NCBI GenBank assembly: GCA_021780395.1
Contig: JAJXYU010000076.1
Span: 1 to 33,519, forward strand
Length of the DNA: 33,519 nt
Direction of reading: 5' to 3'
Source: Pseudomonadota bacterium
GTDB taxonomy: Bacteria > Pseudomonadota > Gammaproteobacteria > Steroidobacterales > Steroidobacteraceae
Under the pieces are notes generated by a model. It was not told where the DNA came from, made no database searches, and was given only the letters and a program-made list of their open reading frames with translations. A program made the translations under genes and the position numbers. Positions 25,589-33,519 of this stretch are shown here, piece after piece. Position 1 is the stretch's first letter. Every line of letters begins with the position of its first letter.

Positions 25589-25778
25589 CGAGTGATCCTC
25601 CCGCCGTCACGTGAGCGGCCGGACGACCCCGCAGGTCCGGCGACCCGGGTCATTATCGCGGCCCACGGCGAGCGACACAGCCGTGGATACTACGTAAACG
25701 ACGGCTCGTGGCGAGCTGCTATATTCACGTCGTGCCTCGTGATCGCGCGGCGCACGGCAATACAAGGACATCGCATCC
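25589..25778. other. Divergent intergenic region (ppsA / beta-CASP RNase)
   Basis: This 190-base gap must hold promoters for both genes. A forward TATATT (25720-25725) lies 53 bases before the RNase gene, without a clear -35. The ppsA side holds GGGAGG ribosome-site sequence. The middle contains an AT-richer stretch near 25685-25700. I see no small gene or riboswitch-like structure. Confidence 0.35.
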
Positions 25779-27164
25779 ATGAAGCTCTCCTTTCATGGCG
25801 CCGATCGCTCGGTCACGGGCTCGTGCCATCTGTTGGAAGCCGCGGGCAAGCGCGTGCTGATCGACTGTGGGATGTACCAGGGACGCCGGGAACTCGACGA
25901 GGAGAACGCCGAGGCGTTCGGCTTCGACCCGGCGAGCATCGATGTCGTGCTGCTCACCCATGCGCATCTCGATCACTGCGGACGCCTGCCGCTGCTCGTG
26001 AAACGCGGCTTCCGCGGAGAGATCATCACGACCGCGGCGACGCGGGAGCTGACCCGGATCGTGTTGCTCGACGCGGCGCACCTGCAGGAGGAGGAGGCCG
26101 CGCGACGCGCTCGACGCCATGCCCGTCGCGGCGAGGCGCCATCCCCCGATCCCCTGTACGGCGTCCTCGATGCGCTGAACTCGACCGATCGCTTCGGCCG
26201 CACGGCCTCCTACGGCCGCACGCTCCCGCTCGCGCCGGGGATCGATGTCACGTTCTACGACGCAGGCCACATCCTCGGGTCGGCGAACCTCTTCATCGAG
26301 GTCACCGAGCAGGGTGCGAAGCGCCGCATCGTGTTCTCCGGCGATCTCGGCAATGCGGGTCGTCCGCTGCTGCGCGATCCGGTCGTGCCGCCCCGCGCGG
26401 ACATCGTCGTGATGGAGACGACCTACGGCGATCGATTGCACAAGCCGATCGGACCCTCGGTCGAGGAGCTCTATGGCGCGATCGAGACGACCTTCCGCCG
26501 CGGCGGAAACGTGATCATCCCGACGTTCGCGCTCGAGCGGGCGCAGGAGATCCTCTACTACCTGCGCGAGGGCGTGGACCGGGGCCGCCTCGGCGGCAGC
26601 ATGCAGGTGTTCCTCGACTCGCCGATGGCGATCTCCGCGACCGAGATCTTCCGCCGGCATCCCGAATGCTTCGAACCGGCAGCGGCCGCGCGCTTCAACG
26701 CCGGCAGCGATCCGTTCGCCCTGCCAGGACTGCATTTCTGCCGGGAGACGGCCGAATCGATGCAGCTCAATCGGATCGTCGGCGGCGCCGTGATCCTGGC
26801 CGGCTCCGGCATGGCGACCGGCGGGCGCGTGCGCCACCACCTGCGGCACAACCTGTGGCGGGAACAAAGCAGCATCGTGTTCGTTGGTTTCGCCGCGCAA
26901 GGCACGCTCGCCCGCCGGATCATCGACGGCGCCAGATCGGTGAGCCTGTTCGGCGAGGACGTTCCGGTGCGGGCCGCCATTCACACGATCAACGGCTTCT
27001 CCGCGCATGCCGATCGCGACGAGCTGCTCGCATGGCAGCGCCAGATCCAGCCGGACGTGACGTTCCTGGTGCATGGCGAGGAGGACGTGATGACCCGGTT
27101 CGCGACGAATTTGACGCATGGCCGGGTCGTGCTGCCGACGCTCGGACAGGAGGTATCCCTCTGA
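25779..27164 (+). CDS. Beta-CASP metallo-beta-lactamase RNase (RNA-processing exonuclease type)
   Basis: This 461-residue zinc-dependent nuclease belongs to the CPSF73/YSH1-like beta-CASP group. The metal site is complete: HAHLDH (His61, His63, Asp65, His66), His164 in DAGHILGS, Asp189 in SGDLGN, and motif B His410 in FSAHAD with motif C His432 in VHGE. The beta-CASP cap includes ETTYGDR (213-219), IPTFALERAQEIL and SPMA. Bacterial members are usually annotated as mRNA 3'-end processing or exonuclease enzymes; in vivo roles are poorly defined, and RNA is the inferred substrate. AAGGA lies about ten bases before the ATG. Neighbours are unrelated. Confidence 0.9.
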   Translation: MKLSFHGADRSVTGSCHLLEAAGKRVLIDCGMYQGRRELDEENAEAFGFDPASIDVVLLTHAHLDHCGRLPLLVKRGFRGEIITTAATRELTRIVLLDAAHLQEEEAARRARRHARRGEAPSPDPLYGVLDALNSTDRFGRTASYGRTLPLAPGIDVTFYDAGHILGSANLFIEVTEQGAKRRIVFSGDLGNAGRPLLRDPVVPPRADIVVMETTYGDRLHKPIGPSVEELYGAIETTFRRGGNVIIPTFALERAQEILYYLREGVDRGRLGGSMQVFLDSPMAISATEIFRRHPECFEPAAAARFNAGSDPFALPGLHFCRETAESMQLNRIVGGAVILAGSGMATGGRVRHHLRHNLWREQSSIVFVGFAAQGTLARRIIDGARSVSLFGEDVPVRAAIHTINGFSAHADRDELLAWQRQIQPDVTFLVHGEEDVMTRFATNLTHGRVVLPTLGQEVSL

Positions 27165-27290
27165 GCCCATCGACACGCGGGTGAACCAACCGCGACGGGA
27201 CGGATCCAATCCGTTGGAAGGTGACGAGCGGTCCCGAGCCCTTTACCGGCTCGCAGGCGCGCCCGCCCCTGGGTCCAGCCAAAACCCAAC

Positions 27291-27298
27291 GGGGGGGG
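27291..27298 (+). promoter_or_regulatory. G8 homopolymer at the petA ribosome-binding position
   Basis: Eight consecutive G residues lie seven bases upstream of the petA ATG, where a Shine-Dalgarno belongs, and no other AGGAG-like sequence is nearby. Homopolymeric G tracts slip during replication; length changes here would alter ribosome-site spacing. The rest of 27165-27305 shows no gene and no clear promoter. Confidence 0.45.
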
Positions 27299-27305
27299 TC
27301 CGACG

Positions 27306-27929
27306 ATGCACGAGAACGTCGATCATGGGCGCCGTCGATTGTTGATCGCGGCCACGGCGGGAGTCGGGTCGATCGGTGTTGCGTTCGCGGCGATCCCGTT
27401 CATCGCGTCGTGGAATCCGAGTGCGCGCGCGCTCGCACTCGGGGCGCCGGTGGAGATCGATCCCTCCAAGATCGAGTCCGGACAGATGGTGAGGGTCGCC
27501 TGGCGCGGGCAACCGGTCTACGTCGTGCACCGGACGAGCGCGGTGCTCGAAAAAATCGGCGACCACGACGCGCTGCTCGCCGATCCCGAATCGAACGACT
27601 CCGATCAACCACCCTACATCAAGGCAAGCGGCGCGGTGCGCGCCCGAATCCCGAAGTACTGGGTCGGTTTCGGCGTATGCACCCATCTCGGCTGCGCGCC
27701 GAGTGGCGCATTCGAGCCGGACCGGAGGGAGCAGCTGCCGGGGGTCGATCTCGGCGCCGATTGGCCGGGCGGGTTCTATTGTCCGTGCCATGGCTCCAAG
27801 TACGACATTTCCGGCCGCGTGTTCAAGGACATGCCGGCACCGCGCAACTTGACGATCCCGCCGTACGCGTATTCGAAGAACGGTCGTCTCGTGATCGGCG
27901 TGAACGACGTCACCGAGGACGCCGCCTGA
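27306..27929 (+). CDS. petA: Ubiquinol-cytochrome c reductase Rieske iron-sulfur subunit
   Basis: This 207-residue protein is the Rieske subunit of the bc1 complex, moving electrons from ubiquinol to cytochrome c1 on the periplasmic side. The N-terminus has a Tat-like RRRLLIAATAG followed by a hydrophobic anchor (12-34). The cluster site is CTHLGC (Cys125, His127, Cys130) and CPCHGS (Cys159, Cys161, His162). Cys125, His127, Cys159 and His162 bind [2Fe-2S], and Cys130-Cys161 form the disulfide. The PPYIKASGAVRARIPKYWV stretch is typical of proteobacterial PetA. It is normally followed by petB and petC, but here the next gene is panE on the other strand. An eight-G tract lies seven bases before the ATG. 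Confidence 0.94.
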   Translation: MHENVDHGRRRLLIAATAGVGSIGVAFAAIPFIASWNPSARALALGAPVEIDPSKIESGQMVRVAWRGQPVYVVHRTSAVLEKIGDHDALLADPESNDSDQPPYIKASGAVRARIPKYWVGFGVCTHLGCAPSGAFEPDRREQLPGVDLGADWPGGFYCPCHGSKYDISGRVFKDMPAPRNLTIPPYAYSKNGRLVIGVNDVTEDAA

Positions 27930-27954
27930 CCCGCACCGCCGCAGCCGCCGAGAC

Positions 27955-28950
27955 TCAGCCGGTGCCACGCAGTCGATTCACCGCATCGATCGCGAGCGCC
28001 AGCGGGACCAGCGTCTCGAGCCGCGGCAGCGCGAGCCCGTGTCGCCGTGCGAGCCGCAACGCGTGCCCCAGCGTCTCCTCGAGTTCCAATGGTCGCCCCG
28101 CGTCGAGGTCCTGCAGGCTGGACACGCGATGCTGCGGCGCCCGCGCTGCGAGGTCCGTCGCCCATCGGCGGATCGCCGCCACCGCTTCGTCGTCGGACGC
28201 GGTGCAGATCGTCGCGACCGGCAGGGTCGACCGGTCGGTCACCGCGATGCCCTCGGCCGCGGCGAGCGCACCGACTTCGCGCACGATCGCGACGAGCAGG
28301 CGCCGCGCGCGCGGATCGGCGAGGAACGCCGCGGTCGGCGCGCGCAGCGTGATCGCGAGCAGCATCAATCCCGCCCAGGAGGCGAATTTCGCCCACTCGA
28401 GCGCGACGATGTCCGCGACCGCCGCCGCGCGGATGCCGGCGTCCTCGAGCGCCGCCACGACCCGCTGCGCGCGCTCGCCCGCCTCCCCGGTGAGTTCACC
28501 GATCGCGATCAGTTCGTTGCGCGTGAACAGCACGTCGCCGCCGCCCGAGCGCTCGCCGCTGGTGTTCGCGATCGCGCCGAGCACCCGCTCAGGGCCGAAC
28601 GCGTCGGCGAGGAATCGATCCTTGTCGATGCCGTTCTGGATCGACAGCGCGACCCCGACCGGCAGGCCGCGCAGCGGCCGCAAGGCCGCCGGCGTGTCGA
28701 TCGCCTTGGTCGCGACGATCAGCACCTCGGTGCCCGCGCATCGGCTGGCGTCGGAATACGCCTCGACCGGCTGATCGAAGCTCGCGAGTCCGCGGATCCG
28801 CAGCCCGCCCGCGGCGATCTCGGCGGCGCGGCGCGGCGTCGCAAGCATCGCGACGCGCCGGCCGCGGCGCGCGAGGTGCGCACCGAGGATCGACCCCAGC
28901 GCGCCCGCGCCGAGGATCGCGAATTCGACTTGCGGCTCACGCATACCCAT
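27955..28950 (-). CDS. panE: Putative 2-dehydropantoate 2-reductase (ketopantoate reductase)
   Basis: PanE reduces ketopantoate to pantoate with NADPH in coenzyme A synthesis. The 331-residue sequence has the Rossmann motif FAILGAGALGSILGAHLARRG (GAGALG 14-19), VATKAIDTP and LSIQNGIDKD in the N-terminal domain. The linker WAKF (LEWAKFASWAG) contains the proposed catalytic lysine, and SSLQDLDAGRPLELEETLG supplies the substrate-site residues, as in PanE. Because PanE-fold paralogues of unknown substrate are common, the exact reaction is probable rather than certain. The ATG at 28950 is used; an ATG at 28944 or GTG at 28968 is possible, and no ribosome site is strong. It lies downstream of a hairpin that follows the TonB receptor gene. 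Confidence 0.82.
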   Translation of the reverse strand: MGMREPQVEFAILGAGALGSILGAHLARRGRRVAMLATPRRAAEIAAGGLRIRGLASFDQPVEAYSDASRCAGTEVLIVATKAIDTPAALRPLRGLPVGVALSIQNGIDKDRFLADAFGPERVLGAIANTSGERSGGGDVLFTRNELIAIGELTGEAGERAQRVVAALEDAGIRAAAVADIVALEWAKFASWAGLMLLAITLRAPTAAFLADPRARRLLVAIVREVGALAAAEGIAVTDRSTLPVATICTASDDEAVAAIRRWATDLAARAPQHRVSSLQDLDAGRPLELEETLGHALRLARRHGLALPRLETLVPLALAIDAVNRLRGTG

Positions 28951-28989
28951 GGTGGGCGTTTCCGGCACCGCCCGCTCGCACCGAACCGA

Positions 28990-29020
28990 GATCCCCGGCG
29001 GGCACGGCCCGCCGGGGATC
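28990..29020 (-). terminator. Perfect 14-bp hairpin after the second TonB receptor
   Basis: GATCCCCGGCGGGC (28990-29003) pairs perfectly with GCCCGCCGGGGATC (29007-29020) around an ACG loop. It begins nine bases after the receptor stop on the reverse strand. The following reverse-strand bases (TCGGTTCGG) are only weakly T-rich, so it may work as a terminator, a 3'-end stabiliser or a Rho-assisted stop. Its loop matches that of the hairpin behind the first receptor. Confidence 0.6.
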
Positions 29021-29029
29021 GCCGCCCTG

Positions 29030-31684
29030 TCAGAACTTCTGGCCGAACTTGATCTCGTAGGTCCGCGGCTGCATCGGCATGATGTACGGCTGGTTGCAAG
29101 TCACCGGCGTACACGTCGCGAACGTCCCGAGCTGGGCATGCGTATCCAACGCGTTCGAGATCGTGAAGTCGATGTGCAGGTTGTCGCGGCTGAAACCGGC
29201 CGATAGGTTCACGATGCTGTACGGTGGCAGCTCGCTCAAGTGCTGCTGGCCGTTCTGCCCCGGCGTGTAGTACACCGGATACAACAAGGGTACCGACGCG
29301 TCCTGATAGAGATACGCCGCCTGACCGTAGCCGTTCCACTTCCCGAACGGGAAGTTGTAGCGCGCGACCAGGTTCGCCTTCAGACGCGGTACCACCGGCA
29401 ACCGGGTCCCCGACGGGGCGAGCGGTCCATAGGTGATGGTCCCGTCGGCGTAGGGACCGTTCTGCTGGTTCGGGCAGTTCGTCTCCAAGGTCAGCGTGCC
29501 CGGAATGTAGCTCCCGCAGAAATTCTGCGTCAGTTTCGCGTCGAGGAACGTCGCACTGCCGCTGAAGAACCAGCCGCCACCGGCATTCCACTCCGCATCG
29601 GTCTCGATGCCCTTGATCTGCGCGGACGCGGCATTTTGCACGACGGTCACGCTATTGGGCCCCAGGAACGAGAACTGGAAGTTGTTCCAGTCCTCGAGGT
29701 ACGCCGCGCCGTTCCACCGCAGGCTGTTGCCGAGCCACTGGGTCTTCCAGCCGAACTCGTAGTTCGTCAGGGTATCGGGTTGATACGGCGGATAGATCGA
29801 GTGGATCGCGGCGTCATAGACGCGATTGACGCCGCCCGGCCGATAACCCGTCGAGTAAGTGACGTAGACCAGATGATCCGAGTCGAACTTGTAGGTCAAG
29901 GTCGCCCGCCAGGTGTGGCCGCTGCCCGTCGTGCCGGCGTTCAAGTCGGTGCACGGCGCGAAATGGAACGGCGCGTAGCTCGTGCTCGGCGTCCCGCCGA
30001 CCGGACCGCAGACGTTCATGCCAGAGTAGAAAGGAGTCCCGTAGTTGAATTGGGTCCAATTCTGATACGCGGACGAGTAGCCGTAGAACCCCTGCAGCGA
30101 GTTGTTGTAGCGATAGAAGCGCACCCCATCCGTCGTCGACCAGTGCTTGGTGATGTCCCAGGTCCCCTGACCGAACAGCGCCTGGTCCCGATCGACGCGC
30201 TCCTCGTCGGTGAGCCAGATCGTGTTGTTCTGCAGGCCCGGCATCGACAGGCTCTGCGCGAGTCCCTGGGTGTTGTATGCGTACGGGTTACCGTTCAGGC
30301 CAGGAATCACGTAGTCCTGCCAGATCTCGTGCACCTGGCGTTCGGCGAACACGCCGACCGTGCCGTGCACCGGCAGATCGCGCGGCGTCGTGACCCGCAG
30401 CTCGTTGCTCCACTTGGTGAAATGGCCCTGGTTGATCGTGAATTCCTGCGGCATGATCGGTTGGCCGTTGTTGCCCACCCAGAGCACGCCCGAGCCGTAG
30501 TGCTTGTCGTAGAAATACGAGTAGTCGGAATAGTCGGCGATCGAATGCTCGTTGCGCGCGAACCAGCCGCCGGCGTAGGTGATGTCGAAATCATGCACCT
30601 TGCCTTCGATCGTCAACGTGCTCAACGAGAACGAGTCCTGGGTGTTCTCCGGCCCCGAATGAGCGACCTTCAGGTATCCGACCGCGGGGTCGTAGCTGAA
30701 GAACCCGTTCGCGCCCATCGACTGGCCCATCACCATCGGCGTCACGGTCCAGTCGTCGCCGAGCTTGAAACGCATCGTCGCGCGGCCGCCCTTGGTGCCG
30801 ACCGTGTTGTAGTCGCTGTTCGCCCAGGCCTGGTTGCTCAAGGTCTGGCCGGTCGCCCCGGTCCAGGTCGGGAACGAGCGCTGGCCGTTGACGATGCCGG
30901 CGTTCACGTTCGTGCCGGACACGTTGCTGATGAAACCCGGATCGTGCTCGTCCCAGCCGACGAGGCGCACCGCCGCGGTGTCCGACAGCGGCAGGTTCAC
31001 GTAGCCTTCCGCCTCCCAGCCGACGCCGCCATGGTAGATCGACGTGACGCCGACGTCGTAGGACGCGGAGAACTTCGATGGATCCGGCTTGTTGGTGATG
31101 ATGCGGATCGTGCCCGCCTCCGAGCTCGAGCCGTACAGGGTGCCCTGCGGGCCCTCGAGCACCTCGATGCGCGCGATGTCGTACAAATGCAGATCGACGG
31201 TCCCGTCGATCGTCGTGACCGGCATCTCGTCGAGATAGGTCGCGACGCTCGGTTGAGAGGCCGAGTGGTTGCCGTCCTGGCCGCTGACCACACCGCGCAT
31301 GTACACGTGGGTCGCGCCGATACCGTTGCCGCCCTGGCCGATGCTCTTCACCTCGGTCACGCCCGGCAGGTACGCGACGTAGTCGTCGAGGTTCACGATG
31401 TTGAGTTGCTGCAGCTTCTTCGTGCCGATCGCCTCCATGCTGATCGGGATGCTCTGCATGTTCTCGGACACCTTGGTCGCGGTCACGATCACCGCGGCGA
31501 GCGCGTCGCTCCCATTGTCCGTCGCGCTCTGCGCTTGCACCGCGAACGGCGCGGCCCCGGCGAGGATCGCGGAGATCGCGGTCGCGAGCGGCACGGCCCG
31601 TCGGGCGAGCGCGCAGGATGCGCGGTTCCCGTGCGCGCCGCGGCGGTGGGGACCCGAAGGCAACGGATGATCGGCTGTTTTCAC
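29030..31684 (-). CDS. TonB-dependent outer-membrane receptor
   Basis: This 884-residue receptor starts at a GTG with AGGGGAGA five bases upstream. A long signal region ends near PFAVQAQ (about 50), with a charged Arg/His-rich n-region. A TonB-box-like AVIVTATKV follows, then the plug (SIPISM to about 205) with YMRGVVSG, RIEVLEGPQGTLYGSSSEAGTIRIITNKP, and a barrel ending in the expected Phe (KFGQKF). It resembles the first receptor in plug and barrel segments such as YSTGYRPGGVNR, so they are probably paralogues. The barrel contains long extracellular loops rich in Tyr, Asn and Trp. Cargo is unknown. The sulfotransferase gene ends 22 bases upstream on the same strand, so the two are probably co-transcribed. 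Confidence 0.93.
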   Translation of the reverse strand: MKTADHPLPSGPHRRGAHGNRASCALARRAVPLATAISAILAGAAPFAVQAQSATDNGSDALAAVIVTATKVSENMQSIPISMEAIGTKKLQQLNIVNLDDYVAYLPGVTEVKSIGQGGNGIGATHVYMRGVVSGQDGNHSASQPSVATYLDEMPVTTIDGTVDLHLYDIARIEVLEGPQGTLYGSSSEAGTIRIITNKPDPSKFSASYDVGVTSIYHGGVGWEAEGYVNLPLSDTAAVRLVGWDEHDPGFISNVSGTNVNAGIVNGQRSFPTWTGATGQTLSNQAWANSDYNTVGTKGGRATMRFKLGDDWTVTPMVMGQSMGANGFFSYDPAVGYLKVAHSGPENTQDSFSLSTLTIEGKVHDFDITYAGGWFARNEHSIADYSDYSYFYDKHYGSGVLWVGNNGQPIMPQEFTINQGHFTKWSNELRVTTPRDLPVHGTVGVFAERQVHEIWQDYVIPGLNGNPYAYNTQGLAQSLSMPGLQNNTIWLTDEERVDRDQALFGQGTWDITKHWSTTDGVRFYRYNNSLQGFYGYSSAYQNWTQFNYGTPFYSGMNVCGPVGGTPSTSYAPFHFAPCTDLNAGTTGSGHTWRATLTYKFDSDHLVYVTYSTGYRPGGVNRVYDAAIHSIYPPYQPDTLTNYEFGWKTQWLGNSLRWNGAAYLEDWNNFQFSFLGPNSVTVVQNAASAQIKGIETDAEWNAGGGWFFSGSATFLDAKLTQNFCGSYIPGTLTLETNCPNQQNGPYADGTITYGPLAPSGTRLPVVPRLKANLVARYNFPFGKWNGYGQAAYLYQDASVPLLYPVYYTPGQNGQQHLSELPPYSIVNLSAGFSRDNLHIDFTISNALDTHAQLGTFATCTPVTCNQPYIMPMQPRTYEIKFGQKF

Positions 31685-31700
31685 GAGAGTCTCCCCTGGT
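31685..31700 (-). promoter_or_regulatory. Receptor translation leader shared by both TonB receptors
   Basis: The reverse strand reads ACCAGGGGAGACTCTC directly before the GTG start. The first receptor has CCAGGGAGACTCCA before its TTG (5091-5104). The near identity in sequence and spacing, on two different rare start codons, decides the start of both genes and suggests a common translation-level control or shared ancestry. Confidence 0.6.
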
Positions 31701-31706
31701 CGTTAG

Positions 31707-33519
31707 TCATTCGCACGATGGTCTGATCGAGATTTCGCGGTGCGCGTCCTGCGGCGGATCCGGATACCGGTCGAGCACGGCGCCGAGCGCGGCGCGCAGC
31801 GGTTCGAGCCCGAACTCGTAACGGCGCCAGCGGTCGACGCCGTCGCGGTTGATCGGCCGGCGCACCTGTTCGGAGCTCGCGGTGCGCACCGGGCGCGCGT
31901 TCTCGTGGAAGCGCAGGCACGCCGCCTCGAACGGCAAACCGCAGAATTCGAGGAGCCGGCGCACCTCGCGCTCGGTGTCCACGATCATCCGCTCGTGGAT
32001 CACGCGGTGCACGCGTCCTGGCAAGGTCGCATCGACGTGCGCCATCCACTCGACGTAGTCGCGGTAGTAGCGGCCGATGTCCTCGAGCCCGTACGCAAAT
32101 CCCTGGCCGCGCGCGAAGTGCTGGGTGAAGATCGACGTGCCGCAGTCGAGCGGGTGGCGGCGCGCGTCGATGATCTTCGCGTTCGGCAGCGCGAGCTGGA
32201 TCAGACCGACGTAGAACCAGTTGTTCGGCATCTTGTCGATGAAGAACGGGGCATCGGTTCGTCGCTGGACCCGGGTCGACGCGAGGTAGCGCTCGCCGAT
32301 CGCGCGCGCCTGCGTTTCGGTCAGGGCCGCGAGCGCGTGCGCGAACCCTTCCGCGGCGTCCGCCCGCGATCCCGACACGAGCTCGCGCGCTAGCCGCGGC
32401 AGGTCGGGTAGTTCCATCGTGCCTTCGACGAGCGAGTGACTCGCGAGGATCTGCTCGACCAGGGTCGAGCCGGACCGCGGCAGGCCCACGATGAAGATCG
32501 GATCCGGTGCGGGAGCGCCCCATCCCCGGCGGCTCGCGAAGAACGCGCGGTCCTGCACCGCGATCGAGCGCGCGACGAAGCGTGAGGTGTCCTCGGCGAC
32601 GTACGGTTGCAGCTTCTTGCGCAACGCGTTGCCCGTCGCGAAGTGTGCGAACGCGCCGGTGAAGTCTCCGGCGTCCTCGAGCGCCTTGCCGAGCGCGAAG
32701 TCGAAGTGCAGCCGATCCTCGTCGGCGAGATCCGCGCGCGCGAGCGCCGCGCGCATCGCGGCGATATCCGCATCGGCGAAACGGAAGGTCTTCAGGTTCG
32801 CGAGACTCCAGTAGGCTTCGCCGAAGTTCGGCGCGAGCGCGATCGCGCGGCGATACGCGCCGACGGCATCCTCGAGACGACCGGCGGTCTTGAGCGCGTG
32901 ACCGTAGCTCGTCCAGATCTTCGGCTGGCGCGGAAACTCGGCGAGCACTTCGCCGTAGATCGCGATCGTCCGGTCGAAATCGCCGAGGTTCGCGTGGATC
33001 GCCGCGCACAGATTCCGGTAGGACGGATTGCGCGGATCGCGCGCGAGCAGTCGCTCGACCTCCGGCAGGGCCTCCGCGGCCCGCCCCTGCCGGTTCAGCA
33101 AGGCCGCGCGATTGTGGCGCGCCGCGTCGAAGCTTGGCGCAAGCTCGAGGCAGCGGGTGAGCAGCGCGTCCGCCTCGGCATAGTGGCGCAGCCGCGCGGC
33201 GACCTCGGCGCGCATTCGCAACGCCGCGACGTCGGTCGGATGCGCGCCGAGGTGCTCGCGCAGCAGCGTTTCCGCGCGCGGCAGATCGTTCGCGACGAGC
33301 GCATCGGCGGCGACCCTCAGACGCGGATCGCGCGTCGCCGCCTTCACCGCGCGCGCGCGGGCCGCGTCGGCTTCGGCCGCTTCGCCGCGCAGGTCGTATT
33401 GGTCGGCGAGCAGCCGCCACGCGTCCGGCGACTCCGGTGCGATGCCGAGTGCGTGCCGCAGGCTCGCGATCGATTCGTCGACCCGGCCGGCGGCCGATCG
33501 CGCAGCCGCGAGCTCGAGG
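31707..33519 (-). CDS. TPR-repeat sulfotransferase, N-terminus beyond the right edge
   Basis: A GTG at 33347 looks like a start, but the same frame stays open to the window edge. It encodes clear TPR sequence there (VDESIASLRHALGIAPES, DAWRLLADQYDLRGEAAEAD), so at least 603 residues are visible and the start lies outside. TPR-like repeats fill the upstream half. The sulfotransferase domain follows, with the PAPS loop GLPRSGST (32463-32486), DKMPNNWF, IIDARRHPLD and a C-terminal QVRRPINRDG block. It is a paralogue of the enzyme at 7896, sharing AYWSLANLKT and the domain core. Sulfate acceptor is unknown. The TonB receptor start follows its stop by 22 bases. Confidence 0.88.
   Translation of the reverse strand, partial: LELAAARSAAGRVDESIASLRHALGIAPESPDAWRLLADQYDLRGEAAEADAARARAVKAATRDPRLRVAADALVANDLPRAETLLREHLGAHPTDVAALRMRAEVAARLRHYAEADALLTRCLELAPSFDAARHNRAALLNRQGRAAEALPEVERLLARDPRNPSYRNLCAAIHANLGDFDRTIAIYGEVLAEFPRQPKIWTSYGHALKTAGRLEDAVGAYRRAIALAPNFGEAYWSLANLKTFRFADADIAAMRAALARADLADEDRLHFDFALGKALEDAGDFTGAFAHFATGNALRKKLQPYVAEDTSRFVARSIAVQDRAFFASRRGWGAPAPDPIFIVGLPRSGSTLVEQILASHSLVEGTMELPDLPRLARELVSGSRADAAEGFAHALAALTETQARAIGERYLASTRVQRRTDAPFFIDKMPNNWFYVGLIQLALPNAKIIDARRHPLDCGTSIFTQHFARGQGFAYGLEDIGRYYRDYVEWMAHVDATLPGRVHRVIHERMIVDTEREVRRLLEFCGLPFEAACLRFHENARPVRTASSEQVRRPINRDGVDRWRRYEFGLEPLRAALGAVLDRYPDPPQDAHREISIRPSCE

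Noticed and set aside
29240..31726. 828-residue forward open frame opposite the second TonB receptor
   Set aside because: It is the antisense shadow of a clear receptor gene, with low-complexity Arg/Val/Ala/Asp composition.
33345..33347. GTG as the start of the right-hand sulfotransferase
   Set aside because: The frame remains open to the edge and encodes TPR-like sequence, so this GTG is an internal valine codon.

Overview
The window comes from a very GC-rich proteobacterial chromosome. Two large TonB-dependent receptors, each paired with a TPR-sulfotransferase, together with a bc1-type Rieske protein, PEP synthase and a complete 2-aminoethylphosphonate (2-AEP) cassette, suggest an environmental, aerobic, nutrient-scavenging gammaproteobacterium. 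The Steroidobacter/Nevskia side of the class is a guess; no rRNA or other strong taxonomic marker is present. I saw no tRNA, rRNA, CRISPR array, insertion sequence or phage gene. Coding density is high and no gene-free stretch exceeds 300 bases; the longest is the 265-base gap at 4840-5104.

Region 1 (1-7810) looks like a transport and oxidation cluster. It holds the start of an NCS2-like permease, a cytochrome P450 divergent from its probable [2Fe-2S] ferredoxin, an FAD oxidoreductase and MFS transporter overlapping as GTGA, and a divergent TonB-dependent receptor. The substrate is not evident.

Region 2 (7896-15730) is one forward run: a TPR-sulfotransferase, then phnX and phnW (2-AEP to phosphonoacetaldehyde to acetaldehyde plus phosphate), then phnSTUV, an ABC importer for 2-AEP. 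Most junctions from phnW onward overlap by a few bases, so these genes are almost certainly co-translated. No phosphonate regulator is present.

Region 3 (15727-18508) is a nickel/cobalt homeostasis unit: an RcnR/DmeR-type repressor with an exact His3-Cys35-His60-His64 ligand set, a His-rich CDF exporter (DmeF), and a divergent OprB-like porin. A candidate operator sits in the shared promoter gap.

Region 4 (18524-28950) is mixed housekeeping and orphan metabolism: an aromatic-amino-acid-type decarboxylase, an odd FmdB-like zinc-ribbon protein, a tandem pair of U32 proteins with UbiV/UbiU-like cysteine patterns, a Bax inhibitor-1/YccA membrane protein, ppsA, a beta-CASP RNase, a Rieske protein without petB/petC beside it, and panE.

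Region 5 (29030-33519) is a reverse-strand TPR-sulfotransferase, whose true start lies beyond the right edge, followed closely by a second TonB-dependent receptor. The most interesting signals are the repeated receptor/sulfotransferase pairing (one copy running into the 2-AEP operon), the U32 pair, and the dmeRF-porin shared operator.
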